64,000 nucleotides of DNA, taken from contig NZ_VCRN01000007.1 in NCBI RefSeq assembly GCF_009849585.1, positions 62,001 through 126,000 on the forward strand, read 5' to 3'. Made by a program: the position numbers and the translations under genes. How positions within the stretch are numbered: position 1 is the first letter of the stretch; every line of letters begins with the position of its first letter. This document shows, piece by piece, positions 18,700 to 26,504 of the stretch. This DNA is from Bacillus sp. ZZV12-4809. Its GTDB lineage: Bacteria > Bacillota > Bacilli > Bacillales > Cytobacillaceae. The notes under the pieces were generated by a model. That model was not told the origin of the DNA and did not search any database. It worked only from the letters and a program-made list of their open reading frames with translations.

Positions 18700-18750
18700 G
18701 GTGACAGGCACCTATACCAATTTGATGAACTGGTATAGGTACCTGTCACC
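18700..18750. repeat. REP-like hairpin before metN
   Basis: GGTGACAGGCACCTATACCA (18700-18719) and its reverse complement with one mismatch (18731-18750) flank an 11-nt loop, giving a 20-bp stem. The core GGTGACAGGCACC recurs at 24782-24794 as GGTGCCTGTCACC, pointing to a dispersed repeat family. It lies between the second riboswitch and the metN ribosome site and has no T-tract. Confidence 0.75.
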
Positions 18751-18838
18751 TTCCATTGTCTAACTATTCCAATCCGAAAACTAAGAATTATATCCTGAAA
18801 TTTACCCCTTCCATCAGAAGAGGTTTTTTAAAGTCCTC

Positions 18839-18940
18839 TCCTTATCTTCCAGGCTTTTGCCTGCTGGATTTGGCACAGTGCAGTCTGCCTGCTGCCGAAG
18901 CTTCATTGGGCCAGGTCCCTCTGCTTCTCTTGATAAGAAT
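18839..18940 (-). promoter_or_regulatory. SAM-I (S-box) riboswitch, metN-proximal
   Basis: Minus strand shows the S-box signature: TCTTATCAAGAGAAG, GAGGGACCTGGCCCAATGAA, CGGCAGC, then GTGCCAAATCCAGCAGG and closing GATAAGGA that pairs with the 5' TTCTTATC. SAM binding would repress the met operon. Downstream I can find only a weak hairpin (GGAGAGG with CCTCTTC) without a T-tract, so its expression platform is unclear. Confidence 0.9.
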
Positions 18941-18987
18941 TATTCATATGTTTATGAATAGAATCTTGATGCAATATTTCCGCGTAA

Positions 18988-19019
18988 AACAAAAACCCTC
19001 TTCTAAAGAAAGAAGAGGG
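18988..19019 (-). terminator. Terminator of the distal SAM riboswitch
   Basis: Minus-strand CCCTCTTCT, 6-nt loop, AGAAGAGGG, then TTTTT. It follows the distal aptamer and would form when SAM is bound. Confidence 0.85.
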
Positions 19020-19040
19020 CAGCATTTATCAATGGTCCTC

Positions 19041-19141
19041 TTCTTATCTTTCAAGCAATGCTTGCTGGATTTGGCACGGTACAATTTTGTCCGCTGCCGA
19101 GGTGTCATAGGGCCAGTCCCTCAACCTCTCTTGATAAGAAG
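19041..19141 (-). promoter_or_regulatory. SAM-I (S-box) riboswitch, promoter-proximal
   Basis: Complete S-box aptamer on the minus strand: CTTCTTATCAAGAGAGG, GAGGGACTGGCCCTATGA, CGGCAGC, GTGCCAAATCCAGCA and the closing GATAAGAAG. P1 is a perfect pairing. A clear terminator follows. First of two in series ahead of metNPQ. Confidence 0.95.
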
Positions 19142-19173
19142 ATTTTTAATATGCGGTTGTTAATATGCTTAAT

Positions 19174-19203
19174 ACTTTACCATCTTAAAGTAAAGAAAGT
19201 CAA
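19174..19203 (-). promoter_or_regulatory. Sigma-A promoter of the met operon
   Basis: Minus-strand TTGACT (19203-19198), 18-bp spacer, TAAAGT (19179-19174), ending about 33 bp before the first aptamer. Confidence 0.6.
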
Positions 19204-19312
19204 TATAAAGTTTAAATATATTTTATTTGATTACCGCCTCCTGGTCTGAATCCGCTCTGTCATTAACCCGTATGCTATGGACTCTTCTAAAAAATGATAG
19301 TTAAATCCTATG

Positions 19313-19339
19313 TGTCTATACCTCTATCTCATGTATAAT
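19313..19339 (+). promoter_or_regulatory. Kinase promoter with NagR-like site
   Basis: A -10 TATAAT (19334-19339) is preceded by TGTCTATACC (19313-19322), the reverse complement of GGTATAGACA, the 10-mer at the core of the nagA operator. It would cover the -35 zone. No consensus -35 is visible. One 10-mer match could be chance. Confidence 0.35.
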
Positions 19340-19377
19340 AATGGAAAAGTGTCATTTCTCAATAAAGGAGGGACAAA

Positions 19378-20793
19378 ATGATTATGACCGAGAATCCGGC
19401 AGATTTATTCGCGGACAAAGTCGAAGCGAGGAATCTGCAGCTGGCCATTCAGCATTCCAGCGATGTGATTGCAAGAGTGACAAAAGAAGGCGTTGCTTTA
19501 TATGTCTCCCCTTCCTGCCTATCAATGCTGGGGTATACGCAGCAGGACTTTTATCGAAGCAGCCTTTATACATACTGCCATCCCAATGACCGGGATCTTC
19601 TTAGAGATGCATTGGCAGATCTTGAACAACTCCCGCATAAACGGGAGACTTTTCGTTTCAGACATAAGGAAGGCCATTACCTATGGCTGGAAGCCAATTT
19701 TACAGTCATTAATGAGGATAAAGAAATGATGTGCATCATCCGGGATATGACACAGAGAATTATCATGGAAGAGGAAATCCTTGAAACACAGGAGAAGTAC
19801 CGCTTTCTGGTGGAGTACTCCAAGGATACGATCGGAATGGTGACACAAAAGGGGATTTGGACCTATATCAATAATGAAGGAAAGAAGCTCTTTGGGTTCA
19901 CGAGCATCAAAGAGATAATCGGCACCTCCCTCCACGACTACATCCCTCCTTCAGAACATTCCACCCTCGATGATTTTCTGCAAACAAAGCTGAGCGTGAA
20001 TTTTGAGCTTAATCTGATCCGGACCGATGGACAAGTAAGAAAAGCTGAAGTCCAGCTGATTCCAACCACCTTCAAGAACAGAAAGGTATACCAAATCATT
20101 ATCAAAGATGTAACCGGACAAAAGAAGACTGAAGAAAAGCTGCAGAACGCTGAAAAACTTTCCGTTGTCGGTCAGCTTGCTGCAGGCATTGCCCATGAAA
20201 TCCGCAACCCGCTTACAGCCATTAAAGGCTTTACGCAGCTATTATACGAAGAACATAAGGGTAATTTCGCAGAGGTCATTCTAAATGAGCTGGAACGGAT
20301 TGAAGGCATCGTCAATGACCTGCTCGTTCTCGCCAAACCTCAAATAACCGAAATGGAAGAAACCTGCCTGACAAACGTTGTAAAAAGTGTGATTACCCTT
20401 TTAAACAGCCAGGCGGTTATGGAAAATATCCTGATCGAATTAACTCAATCACCCGGCGAGTTCTTTGTGAAATGTGAAAAAGATAAAATTAAGCAGGTCC
20501 TGATTAACATCATCAAGAACTCAATTGAAGCCATGCCAATGGGCGGCAAAATAAACGTCGATATCCGTCAGGAAGACCAATCTGTCATCATCAGTGTCGA
20601 GGATGAAGGAATCGGCATACCGGAAGAACGCCTCGCCAAACTGGGTGAGCCTTTTTACAGTACAAAAGAAAAAGGCACCGGCCTTGGCATCATGATCTGC
20701 AAAAAAATCATTAAAAACCACGGCGGAAACCTTTACATCCACAGCAGGGAAAAGGAAGGAACAACGGTCCGCATTACTTTACCGAGTGCCTAA
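19378..20793 (+). CDS. PAS-domain sensor histidine kinase (sporulation-kinase type)
   Basis: 471-residue soluble kinase: two PAS domains (about residues 20-130 and 140-255), an H-box with GIAHEIRNPLTAIKGFTQLL (phospho-accepting His), then HATPase with N box KNSIEAMP, G1 DEGIGIP and G2 GTGLGI. The architecture and H-box sequence match the KinA/KinE-type orphan kinases that feed phosphate into the Spo0F-Spo0A relay; no response regulator gene is adjacent, which agrees. No membrane segment, so the signal is cytoplasmic. ATG with AGGAGGG 6 bases upstream. Confidence 0.88.
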   Translation: MIMTENPADLFADKVEARNLQLAIQHSSDVIARVTKEGVALYVSPSCLSMLGYTQQDFYRSSLYTYCHPNDRDLLRDALADLEQLPHKRETFRFRHKEGHYLWLEANFTVINEDKEMMCIIRDMTQRIIMEEEILETQEKYRFLVEYSKDTIGMVTQKGIWTYINNEGKKLFGFTSIKEIIGTSLHDYIPPSEHSTLDDFLQTKLSVNFELNLIRTDGQVRKAEVQLIPTTFKNRKVYQIIIKDVTGQKKTEEKLQNAEKLSVVGQLAAGIAHEIRNPLTAIKGFTQLLYEEHKGNFAEVILNELERIEGIVNDLLVLAKPQITEMEETCLTNVVKSVITLLNSQAVMENILIELTQSPGEFFVKCEKDKIKQVLINIIKNSIEAMPMGGKINVDIRQEDQSVIISVEDEGIGIPEERLAKLGEPFYSTKEKGTGLGIMICKKIIKNHGGNLYIHSREKEGTTVRITLPSA

Positions 20794-20797
20794 ATAA

Positions 20798-20826
20798 AAG
20801 AAGCCAGCCGCCTAAACTGGCTTCTT
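20798..20826. terminator. Bidirectional terminator, kinase / NRDE gene
   Basis: AAGAAGCCAG, 9-nt loop, CTGGCTTCTT with flanking A and T tracts. Confidence 0.85.
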
Positions 20827-21580
20827 ATTTTTGGAGAATAAATTCCTGTTCCGCTCTTTCACCCCCAATATGTACCCTCTCCTTGTAAAAAATCTCATCC
20901 TCTGACACCAGCAAAACGGTTGAACTCCTTGTTCCGTAGCCATCGCTTTTGATAAATAAAGGAGACAGAATCCGTTCCCATTCAAGTGAAACTCCTGTTT
21001 TGGGAAGCAAATCATCGGGTACAGGGTCTGTATTCCGGAGAAGTGTGAACAGGTCTTCTGTTAAGTCCCCGGCTGGATTATCTATAATCTCTGATAAACC
21101 CTCCTTCCCCTTTTTCACCTTCGGCCATTCGGTGTTCAGCACATGATTACTGACTCCGTATATTCCCGGCTGAAGCTGCTCTATTCTATCTTCCACATTC
21201 GAATAATAATAAAGCTCCTCCATATTTCCTGCCAGCAGATTGTAGCCGGGATAGCTGCTCCGCCGTTCAGATGCCCTGTGCATAAAGTCAGCAGGCGAAT
21301 CACTGCCCTTCAAAAAATCAGCCACCAGATCTCCTCTTGACCTCTTGTCTTCTGTCACTTCATTCGGATCGCGGTAATTTGTCAGCGCTGCAAAACGACC
21401 ATTCTTTGTGACCCCCATCCATGTTCCCAATTTCCTTAAATCCCGGCCGGCAAGAATGTGGGGATGATCCTCCCAATAATGCGCCGGGGCAGTTGGACGC
21501 TCATAAAATTCGTCCCGATTGGCGGCCACTATCAGCTTGTATTTTGGATGTACTTTGTATCCAAAGAGGATTAAACACAT
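20825..21580 (-). CDS. NRDE (TANGO2) family protein
   Basis: 251 residues starting MCLILFGYKVHPKYKLIVAA followed by the family hallmark NRDEFYERPT and later WMGVTKNGRFAALTNYR. Bacterial members are uncharacterised or linked to haem handling through similarity to TANGO2; Cys2 is reminiscent of an Ntn-hydrolase nucleophile. The start at 21580 is chosen from that conserved N-terminus; a longer frame adds 19 residues without a ribosome site. Confidence 0.85.
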   Translation of the reverse strand: MCLILFGYKVHPKYKLIVAANRDEFYERPTAPAHYWEDHPHILAGRDLRKLGTWMGVTKNGRFAALTNYRDPNEVTEDKRSRGDLVADFLKGSDSPADFMHRASERRSSYPGYNLLAGNMEELYYYSNVEDRIEQLQPGIYGVSNHVLNTEWPKVKKGKEGLSEIIDNPAGDLTEDLFTLLRNTDPVPDDLLPKTGVSLEWERILSPLFIKSDGYGTRSSTVLLVSEDEIFYKERVHIGGERAEQEFILQK

Positions 21581-21642
21581 GCAGATCACTGCTTTCATTT
21601 TTATTTTTATTTTATACTTAAGGAAAAATAATACCAATATGA

Positions 21643-21670
21643 AAAAGCTCCTTCATGCAAAGGAGCTTTT
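21643..21670 (-). terminator. Terminator of the AI-2E-family gene
   Basis: AAAAGCTCCTT, 6-nt loop, AAGGAGCTTTT followed by T on the minus strand. Confidence 0.8.
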
Positions 21671-21676
21671 CCATCT

Positions 21677-22780
21677 TTACGTAACCCTCTCCTCGAGCCG
21701 TGCTGCTTTCCTCGCCCTTAGGAACCTTATTGTATTTAAAACAATTGTTTTGGTCACAGCATAGGTAGGGATCGCAAGAATCATGCCGAGTATTCCGGCA
21801 AGATTGCCTGCAACCAGCAACAGGATGATAATCGTAGCCGGATGTGTGTTTAATGTTTTTCCGAGAATCAGCGGAGAAAGCACATTCCCTTCAATCTGCT
21901 GGGCGATCACGATGACTACGACAACCAGGAAGGCTTTTGTCGGCGAGTCAAAAAGTGCAACGATTACGGCAGGTGCACCGCCAAGAAACGGTCCGACATA
22001 AGGTATGATATTAGTTATAGCCACAATCAAAGCCATAACCAGGGCGTACGGCAGATCGATGATTAAATAGCCGATAAATGAAAGAGTACCCACAAATAAT
22101 GCGACTGTGATCTGTCCCTGAATATAGGAAGAAAGGGTCTCACCTGTTTCCTTAAGCGTTTTAACCCCTTCTTCTCTGTAAGAAGCAGGAAGAAACTTCG
22201 AAACAGCTGCAGGAAATTTATCACCATCTTTAAACATATAGAATAACAGGAATGGCACCGTTACAATCGTAATGGCAATATTCGTGACCAGGCTCACAAT
22301 GCCGGCTACTCCCTGAGTCAAACGGCTTGGGAGCGTATTGGCGTAATCCATAATGCGTGCTTCAATTTCTTGTATCGATACGTAATCCTGTGCCAAAAAC
22401 CATTTGAACTCTTCCGTGTTAGACATTGTATTAACAAAATCTCTTGTCGTTTTCGCATATTCCGGCAGATCATTGAATAATTCAGTAACCTGTCTGCTGA
22501 TAAGCGGAGCAATATTGCCAATGACGAGCATGACTAAACCGATCACCGCTGCATAGATGATTAAAATTGCTGCCGTTCTTGGAACTTTATAGCGCTGCAG
22601 CAATCTAACCAGCGGGTTCAATAAGAAATATAGAAATCCCGATATAATGATTGGAAAGAATAGAGTAGATACAAAGATGCCGACAGGTTCAAACAGAAAT
22701 GAAATTTTTGTTGATACATAGATAATGGTTAAGATAATCAGCAATTGCAAAGTCCAGTAGTGCAATTTTTTCTTTGCCAC
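21677..22780 (-). CDS. AI-2E family transporter
   Basis: 367-residue membrane protein with about eight helices, including paired helices at each end and the conserved ANIIPYVGPFLGGAPAVIVAL-like region (AITNIIPYVGPFLGG). Family members in Bacillus (YrrI/YtvI/YueF group) are permeases of unclear substrate; some relatives act as Na+/H+ antiporters. GTG start with AAAGGTGA upstream. Stand-alone gene. Confidence 0.88.
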   Translation of the reverse strand: MAKKKLHYWTLQLLIILTIIYVSTKISFLFEPVGIFVSTLFFPIIISGFLYFLLNPLVRLLQRYKVPRTAAILIIYAAVIGLVMLVIGNIAPLISRQVTELFNDLPEYAKTTRDFVNTMSNTEEFKWFLAQDYVSIQEIEARIMDYANTLPSRLTQGVAGIVSLVTNIAITIVTVPFLLFYMFKDGDKFPAAVSKFLPASYREEGVKTLKETGETLSSYIQGQITVALFVGTLSFIGYLIIDLPYALVMALIVAITNIIPYVGPFLGGAPAVIVALFDSPTKAFLVVVVIVIAQQIEGNVLSPLILGKTLNTHPATIIILLLVAGNLAGILGMILAIPTYAVTKTIVLNTIRFLRARKAARLEERVT

Positions 22781-22941
22781 AATGTCACCTTTTTCTTTAA
22801 ATGGATTAACTAAAGAATATCATATTCGCCTGTATACTCCTACGAAGATGCTACCTCTATTACGATTAGGAATTGAAAAGGTTTCGGAAAGTTTCATAAA
22901 CACACAATAGATACATTCACACAAATATATCCCATTTTTTT

Positions 22942-22967
22942 GTTTAAACATACCCCCGAAAGGGTAC
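22942..22967 (+). promoter_or_regulatory. Candidate sigma-B promoter
   Basis: GTTTAA (22942-22947), 14-bp spacer, GGGTAC (22962-22967). This is one base from the sigma-B consensus GTTTAA/GGGTAT with normal spacing, 50 bp upstream of a 54-codon gene on the same strand. Confidence 0.7.
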
Positions 22968-23017
22968 AAAGAACTATAATCCGCAAACTCTACTTATAAG
23001 CCAGGAGTGAACAACTT

Positions 23018-23182
23018 ATGAGTACGATAGATATTTTCAAGAAAGAACTGACTTTATTGATAGCTGAAATGGATCGCTGTAAGAATGCAAAAATAAAAAA
23101 ACAAATTCTTAATGATATTCGCCACATACAGAGTGCCGTCCAGAACTTGCTAAACGAGCCAGAACAAAAAACTGCCACTTAG
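23018..23182 (+). CDS. Small 54-residue protein, possible general-stress gene
   Basis: MSTIDIFKKELTLLIAEMDR begins a short, charged, probably all-helical protein (later KIKKQILNDIRHIQSAVQNL); no membrane segment. I do not recognise it. Support comes from CCAGGAGTG 10-18 bases before the ATG, normal codon use and the sigma-B-type promoter upstream. If the promoter is right it belongs to the general stress regulon. The following 230 bp hold only hairpins. Confidence 0.65.
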   Translation: MSTIDIFKKELTLLIAEMDRCKNAKIKKQILNDIRHIQSAVQNLLNEPEQKTAT

Positions 23183-23333
23183 GCTTAATCTCTTATGACT
23201 AGCTTGATCAACCGCCTTTTACAAAGATACAACTCTTTCTATTAATGCTTTATAAAAATAAAAAGGCATCCCTTAACTAAAGTGGATACCTTGATAACTT
23301 ATTTCAACTTTGACATAGTAATGATTACATCAG

Positions 23334-23367
23334 AGCAAAAGTGCAGTGCCAAGCCATTCAACTGCAC
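23334..23367 (-). terminator. Possible terminator of minJ
   Basis: Minus-strand GTGCAG, 15-nt loop, CTGCAC, then TTTT. Short stem, so moderate support. Confidence 0.5.
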
Positions 23368-23418
23368 ATTGCTTTATTTAAATGCCGTCCCGAATCCAAA
23401 ATTCACAGCATAAATTTT

Positions 23419-24621
23419 CTATACCGCTTCACTATCCCACTTCTTCTCATTCTGCACAAACAAAAGCCCCAGTTCGTGATGGTCCCCTTCATAAAGAGCA
23501 CGCTGAACGAAACGAACCTGTCCGTTCACATCAAATACCTCTAGCTTGCAGTGAGCCCCATTCTTTTGCAGAGCTTCATAGAAGCCTTTCTCATCATGGA
23601 TTTTTACACCATTGACTTTTGTAACAATTTCTCCCACTGAGAGAGACATTTTATCAGCCGGGGAATCGGGAACTACTCCAAGTACCATGATTCCCTGATT
23701 GCGCTTGGAAAAGAAAAACGGTGCCTGATCCTCTGCCATTCTCTGGCGGAGGGAAATGAATTCACGCCCGATAATAGCTAGGGCCGCTACACCAACTGCT
23801 GCAAGCGGATACCAGAAGCCTGCAGATGAAATCAGCAAAAGAAGTATGCCAAACACAGTGACTCTTTGTCCATGCAGCACTGTTGCTTCTTTAGGAAGTG
23901 TTCCCTGGATTCGCTGATGAAACCCGATAGAAAAAGGAACAAGAATGAGCGAATACGTTTCGCCGCCCATCGGGATCAGTGGCCACCAATCAAACGGAAG
24001 CTGCAGAGCTTCTCCCGGAATCAATAGAAACACAGGCACCATCCAAATCCTTTTGGATTCGTGAATGCCTATTGTTTGTCCCCGTTTACTCCTTACAAGG
24101 CGGGGAGATGTGCTTTTTCGGCCATTTCTTTTAATCAGGAATCCTTCCGTAATTACAAGAAGTGCAAGAAGAACAGTGATGGATGGGAAGATGGAAGAGC
24201 CAAGATCTAATGACGACTGGGCGAATGACGGCAATGGCCATTGCTGTTCAAGAGCGAACATTGTTGCGAAAAAAGCAAAGCCCAGCGTATAAACAGGAGC
24301 CATCCATCTTACTTTCGCTGTAAAGCTCCACAGGAATGTAAGAGCTGCGGTAAACACAATCGTCTCCAATGGCAGAACAAGACCTGCACCCACCATTACC
24401 ACGCTCACTGCAAGACCAGCCAGAATTCCAAGCGGAAGAAGCTGCCTCAGTTCAAAATAGGCATTTTCAACGCGGACAGAAAAGTCCTTGCGCTCACGCT
24501 TTATCCGGGAAAACCCCAGAAAGGCAGCCACAAAAAACAGGTAATAAAATACCGGATTCAGCAGCAGCTTTCCCATTCCTTTAAAAAACTCAAAAATCCA
24601 CTCCTCTATCAAACTTGCCAC
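23419..24621 (-). CDS. minJ: MinJ-like PDZ membrane protein
   Basis: 400 residues: several membrane helices over the first 270 residues, then a C-terminal PDZ domain (GIMVLGVVPDSPADKMSLSV, VGEIVTKVNG). Length, topology and position next to ctpB match B. subtilis MinJ (YvjD), the bridge between DivIVA and MinD that restrains septation at poles and new septa. GTG start. The PDZ is cytoplasmic in MinJ. Confidence 0.9.
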   Translation of the reverse strand: MASLIEEWIFEFFKGMGKLLLNPVFYYLFFVAAFLGFSRIKRERKDFSVRVENAYFELRQLLPLGILAGLAVSVVMVGAGLVLPLETIVFTAALTFLWSFTAKVRWMAPVYTLGFAFFATMFALEQQWPLPSFAQSSLDLGSSIFPSITVLLALLVITEGFLIKRNGRKSTSPRLVRSKRGQTIGIHESKRIWMVPVFLLIPGEALQLPFDWWPLIPMGGETYSLILVPFSIGFHQRIQGTLPKEATVLHGQRVTVFGILLLLISSAGFWYPLAAVGVAALAIIGREFISLRQRMAEDQAPFFFSKRNQGIMVLGVVPDSPADKMSLSVGEIVTKVNGVKIHDEKGFYEALQKNGAHCKLEVFDVNGQVRFVQRALYEGDHHELGLLFVQNEKKWDSEAV

Positions 24622-24734
24622 CAGCCTCTATTAATAAATTCTCATGAATTATGTAAACAACAGTAAACTCTATTACTCTATATTCTACCAAAAGCACCTT
24701 ACAAAACCTATTACAATCTCACTTTAAATAAAAA

Positions 24735-24760
24735 ATAGCAGAAGGAAAATTCCTCCTGCT
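24735..24760 (-). terminator. Terminator of ctpB
   Basis: Minus-strand AGCAGGAGGA, 4-nt loop, TCCTTCTGCT, then ATTTTTT; one unpaired base in the stem. Confidence 0.75.
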
Positions 24761-24781
24761 TTAATTCGACAATATTCGGGT

Positions 24782-24794
24782 GGTGCCTGTCACC
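24782..24794. repeat. Second copy of the GGTGCCTGTCACC repeat
   Basis: Thirteen bases identical to the reverse complement of the arm of the hairpin before metN; sits just after the ctpB stop. Confidence 0.55.
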
Positions 24795-24798
24795 AATT

Positions 24799-26247
24799 TT
24801 ATTTTGCGATATATTTCAGAGCTGTTTGCAGCTGAAGGTCATTCTGGTCTTTTTTTATTTCCTCGATCGCGGCCGCTTCAAGTGCTGCTGCGGTTTTTTT
24901 GTCTATCCGGCCGGTTGCTTCCATTTCTCTTTGCCGTTGAAAGGCTTTGACTGCTGCTGCAGTGGAATCATTGAAATAGCCATCTGTCCTGCCCGGTGCA
25001 TATCCAAGGCCAGCCAGGATTTCCTGTGCATTCTTCACCATTTCATTATTCATATCGATTTCCAAAGGCTTTTCCACCTGCAAAGGATGAGTTTGATAGA
25101 TGTCCGGCTGTTTCACCTCCAGGGTAGGCTTGATTCCTTTATTATGAATCCAATTTCCGTCCGGCGTCAGCCATTTAAATAAAGTGAGCTTTATATTGCT
25201 GCCGTCACCCATCGGAACAGGCTGCTGAACAGTCCCTTTTCCAAATGAGTTTTCACCGATAATCGTATAACCCTGAGCTTCCTTTAATGCACCGGCAAGA
25301 ATCTCAGATGCCGATGCACTCCCTTTATCAACTAGCACAGCAATCGGATAGCTTTTTGGCTTTTCAAGTGTGGAGAAATACCTCATCTTCTCCCCGTTCC
25401 GTTTTTGAATTTGCAAATAAGGTTTTTCAGCCGTAACCAGTTCCTTCAGGATTTCCTGAACAGAAGTCAATAGGCCACCGGGATTTCCGCGCACATCGAT
25501 GACAAGCCCTTCGATCCCTTCCTGCTCCATCTCACTCAGCTGTTTTGCAAATTCTTTGGATGTATCTTCGGAAAATGAGGTAATTTCCAGATACCCGACC
25601 TTTTTTCCTCTTTCCTTCTTAATTTCTGAGTAAACGGTAATTTGAGGAATTTCATCCCTTTTCACATCCACCTTTATAGGCTCTTTTAATCCCTGTCGCG
25701 CAATTTCCAGCTCTACCTTTGTGCCTTTTTTTCCACGGATCTTCATGGTCGCTTTATATAAATCAAGACCCTTCACACTTTCTCCGTCTACTTTTAAGAT
25801 TTCATCTTTTGGCTTCAACCCTGCTTTTTCAGCCGGTGAGTCTTTAAAAGGAGCCACAATAATGATTTTTCCGTCCACCATACTGACTTCCGCCCCGATT
25901 CCTTCAAAAGAAGATTCCAATGTATCACTAAATTGCTTTGCGGTTTCTTCATCCATATAAACCGAGTATGGGTCTTCCAGGGTTGCAAGCATGCCCTGGA
26001 TGGCTCCCTCCACAAGCTGCTTTTCCTCTACTTTTTCCACATAGCTATTTAAAATCAGCTGATAGGCCGTTTCCATCTTTTCAATCTTCTCTTGTTCAAT
26101 TTGTTTTCCATCCTTGGAATCTATTAATTGGTTTGGGGCTTCCGCCTGCGGAGTCTCCTTTGCCAGCCACTGCATGCCTGCATATGTGCCACCCGCCCCT
26201 GTCAGCAATGATCCCGTCATCAGCACGGCGATCCATTTTCTGCTCAT
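24799..26247 (-). CDS. ctpB: S41 carboxyl-terminal protease CtpB
   Basis: Secreted serine protease that in B. subtilis trims SpoIVFA and speeds the sigma-K checkpoint. Signal anchor (KWIAVLMTGSLLTGAGGTYA), PDZ (about residues 95-180), S41 core with GNPGG, nucleophile in KGSASASEILAGAL and base in SFGKGTVQQ, then a C-terminal peptidoglycan-binding domain (GLGYAPGRTDGYFNDSTAAA). 482 residues from ATG 26247, the start with GGAAAGGGAG at a 6-nt spacing; upstream in-frame ATGs have poor sites. Confidence 0.93.
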   Translation of the reverse strand: MSRKWIAVLMTGSLLTGAGGTYAGMQWLAKETPQAEAPNQLIDSKDGKQIEQEKIEKMETAYQLILNSYVEKVEEKQLVEGAIQGMLATLEDPYSVYMDEETAKQFSDTLESSFEGIGAEVSMVDGKIIIVAPFKDSPAEKAGLKPKDEILKVDGESVKGLDLYKATMKIRGKKGTKVELEIARQGLKEPIKVDVKRDEIPQITVYSEIKKERGKKVGYLEITSFSEDTSKEFAKQLSEMEQEGIEGLVIDVRGNPGGLLTSVQEILKELVTAEKPYLQIQKRNGEKMRYFSTLEKPKSYPIAVLVDKGSASASEILAGALKEAQGYTIIGENSFGKGTVQQPVPMGDGSNIKLTLFKWLTPDGNWIHNKGIKPTLEVKQPDIYQTHPLQVEKPLEIDMNNEMVKNAQEILAGLGYAPGRTDGYFNDSTAAAVKAFQRQREMEATGRIDKKTAAALEAAAIEEIKKDQNDLQLQTALKYIAK

Positions 26248-26328
26248 CGTCATCTCCCTTTCCGGTTGCTCCATTTCCCGTATATTTTCAGCGCCTGCGG
26301 CCATCCCCGATTTTCATAAATAAAAACA

Positions 26329-26457
26329 ACCCGCAAAGGGAGCGGGATGTCTTCGCTTATTTCATCCTATGTCTGGCATGGACGAGTTATGATTTCTTTT
26401 GCTGCAGACTATTTTAAAAACAAACGTCACATAGGATTAAAGACCCTCTTTGCGGGT
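26329..26457. repeat. Nested inverted-repeat element between ctpB and the M23 gene
   Basis: Outer arms ACCCGCAAAG (26329-26338) and CTTTGCGGGT (26448-26457) enclose inner arms TCCTATGT (26365-26372) and ACATAGGA (26429-26436). The left end also forms its own hairpin (CCCGC/GCGGG) with T-rich text after it on the minus strand. It could be a miniature element, a processed RNA structure or a compound terminator. Confidence 0.55.
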
Positions 26458-26493
26458 AAAAGAAAAGTGGAAGAAGCTATGCTCCTTCCACTT
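26456..26493 (-). terminator. Terminator of the M23 hydrolase gene
   Basis: Minus-strand AAGTGGAAG, 11-nt loop, CTTCCACTT, then TTCTTTT. Confidence 0.8.
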
Positions 26494-26504
26494 AACACTA
26501 TTTT

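Noticed and set aside
18700-18750. NagR operator before metN
   Set aside because: The ACTGGTATAG match lies inside a repeat-family hairpin, the dyad does not fit the operator, and metNPQ has its own riboswitch control.
18756-19163. 135-codon plus-strand frame across the riboswitches
   Set aside because: It is antisense to two conserved aptamers and a terminator.
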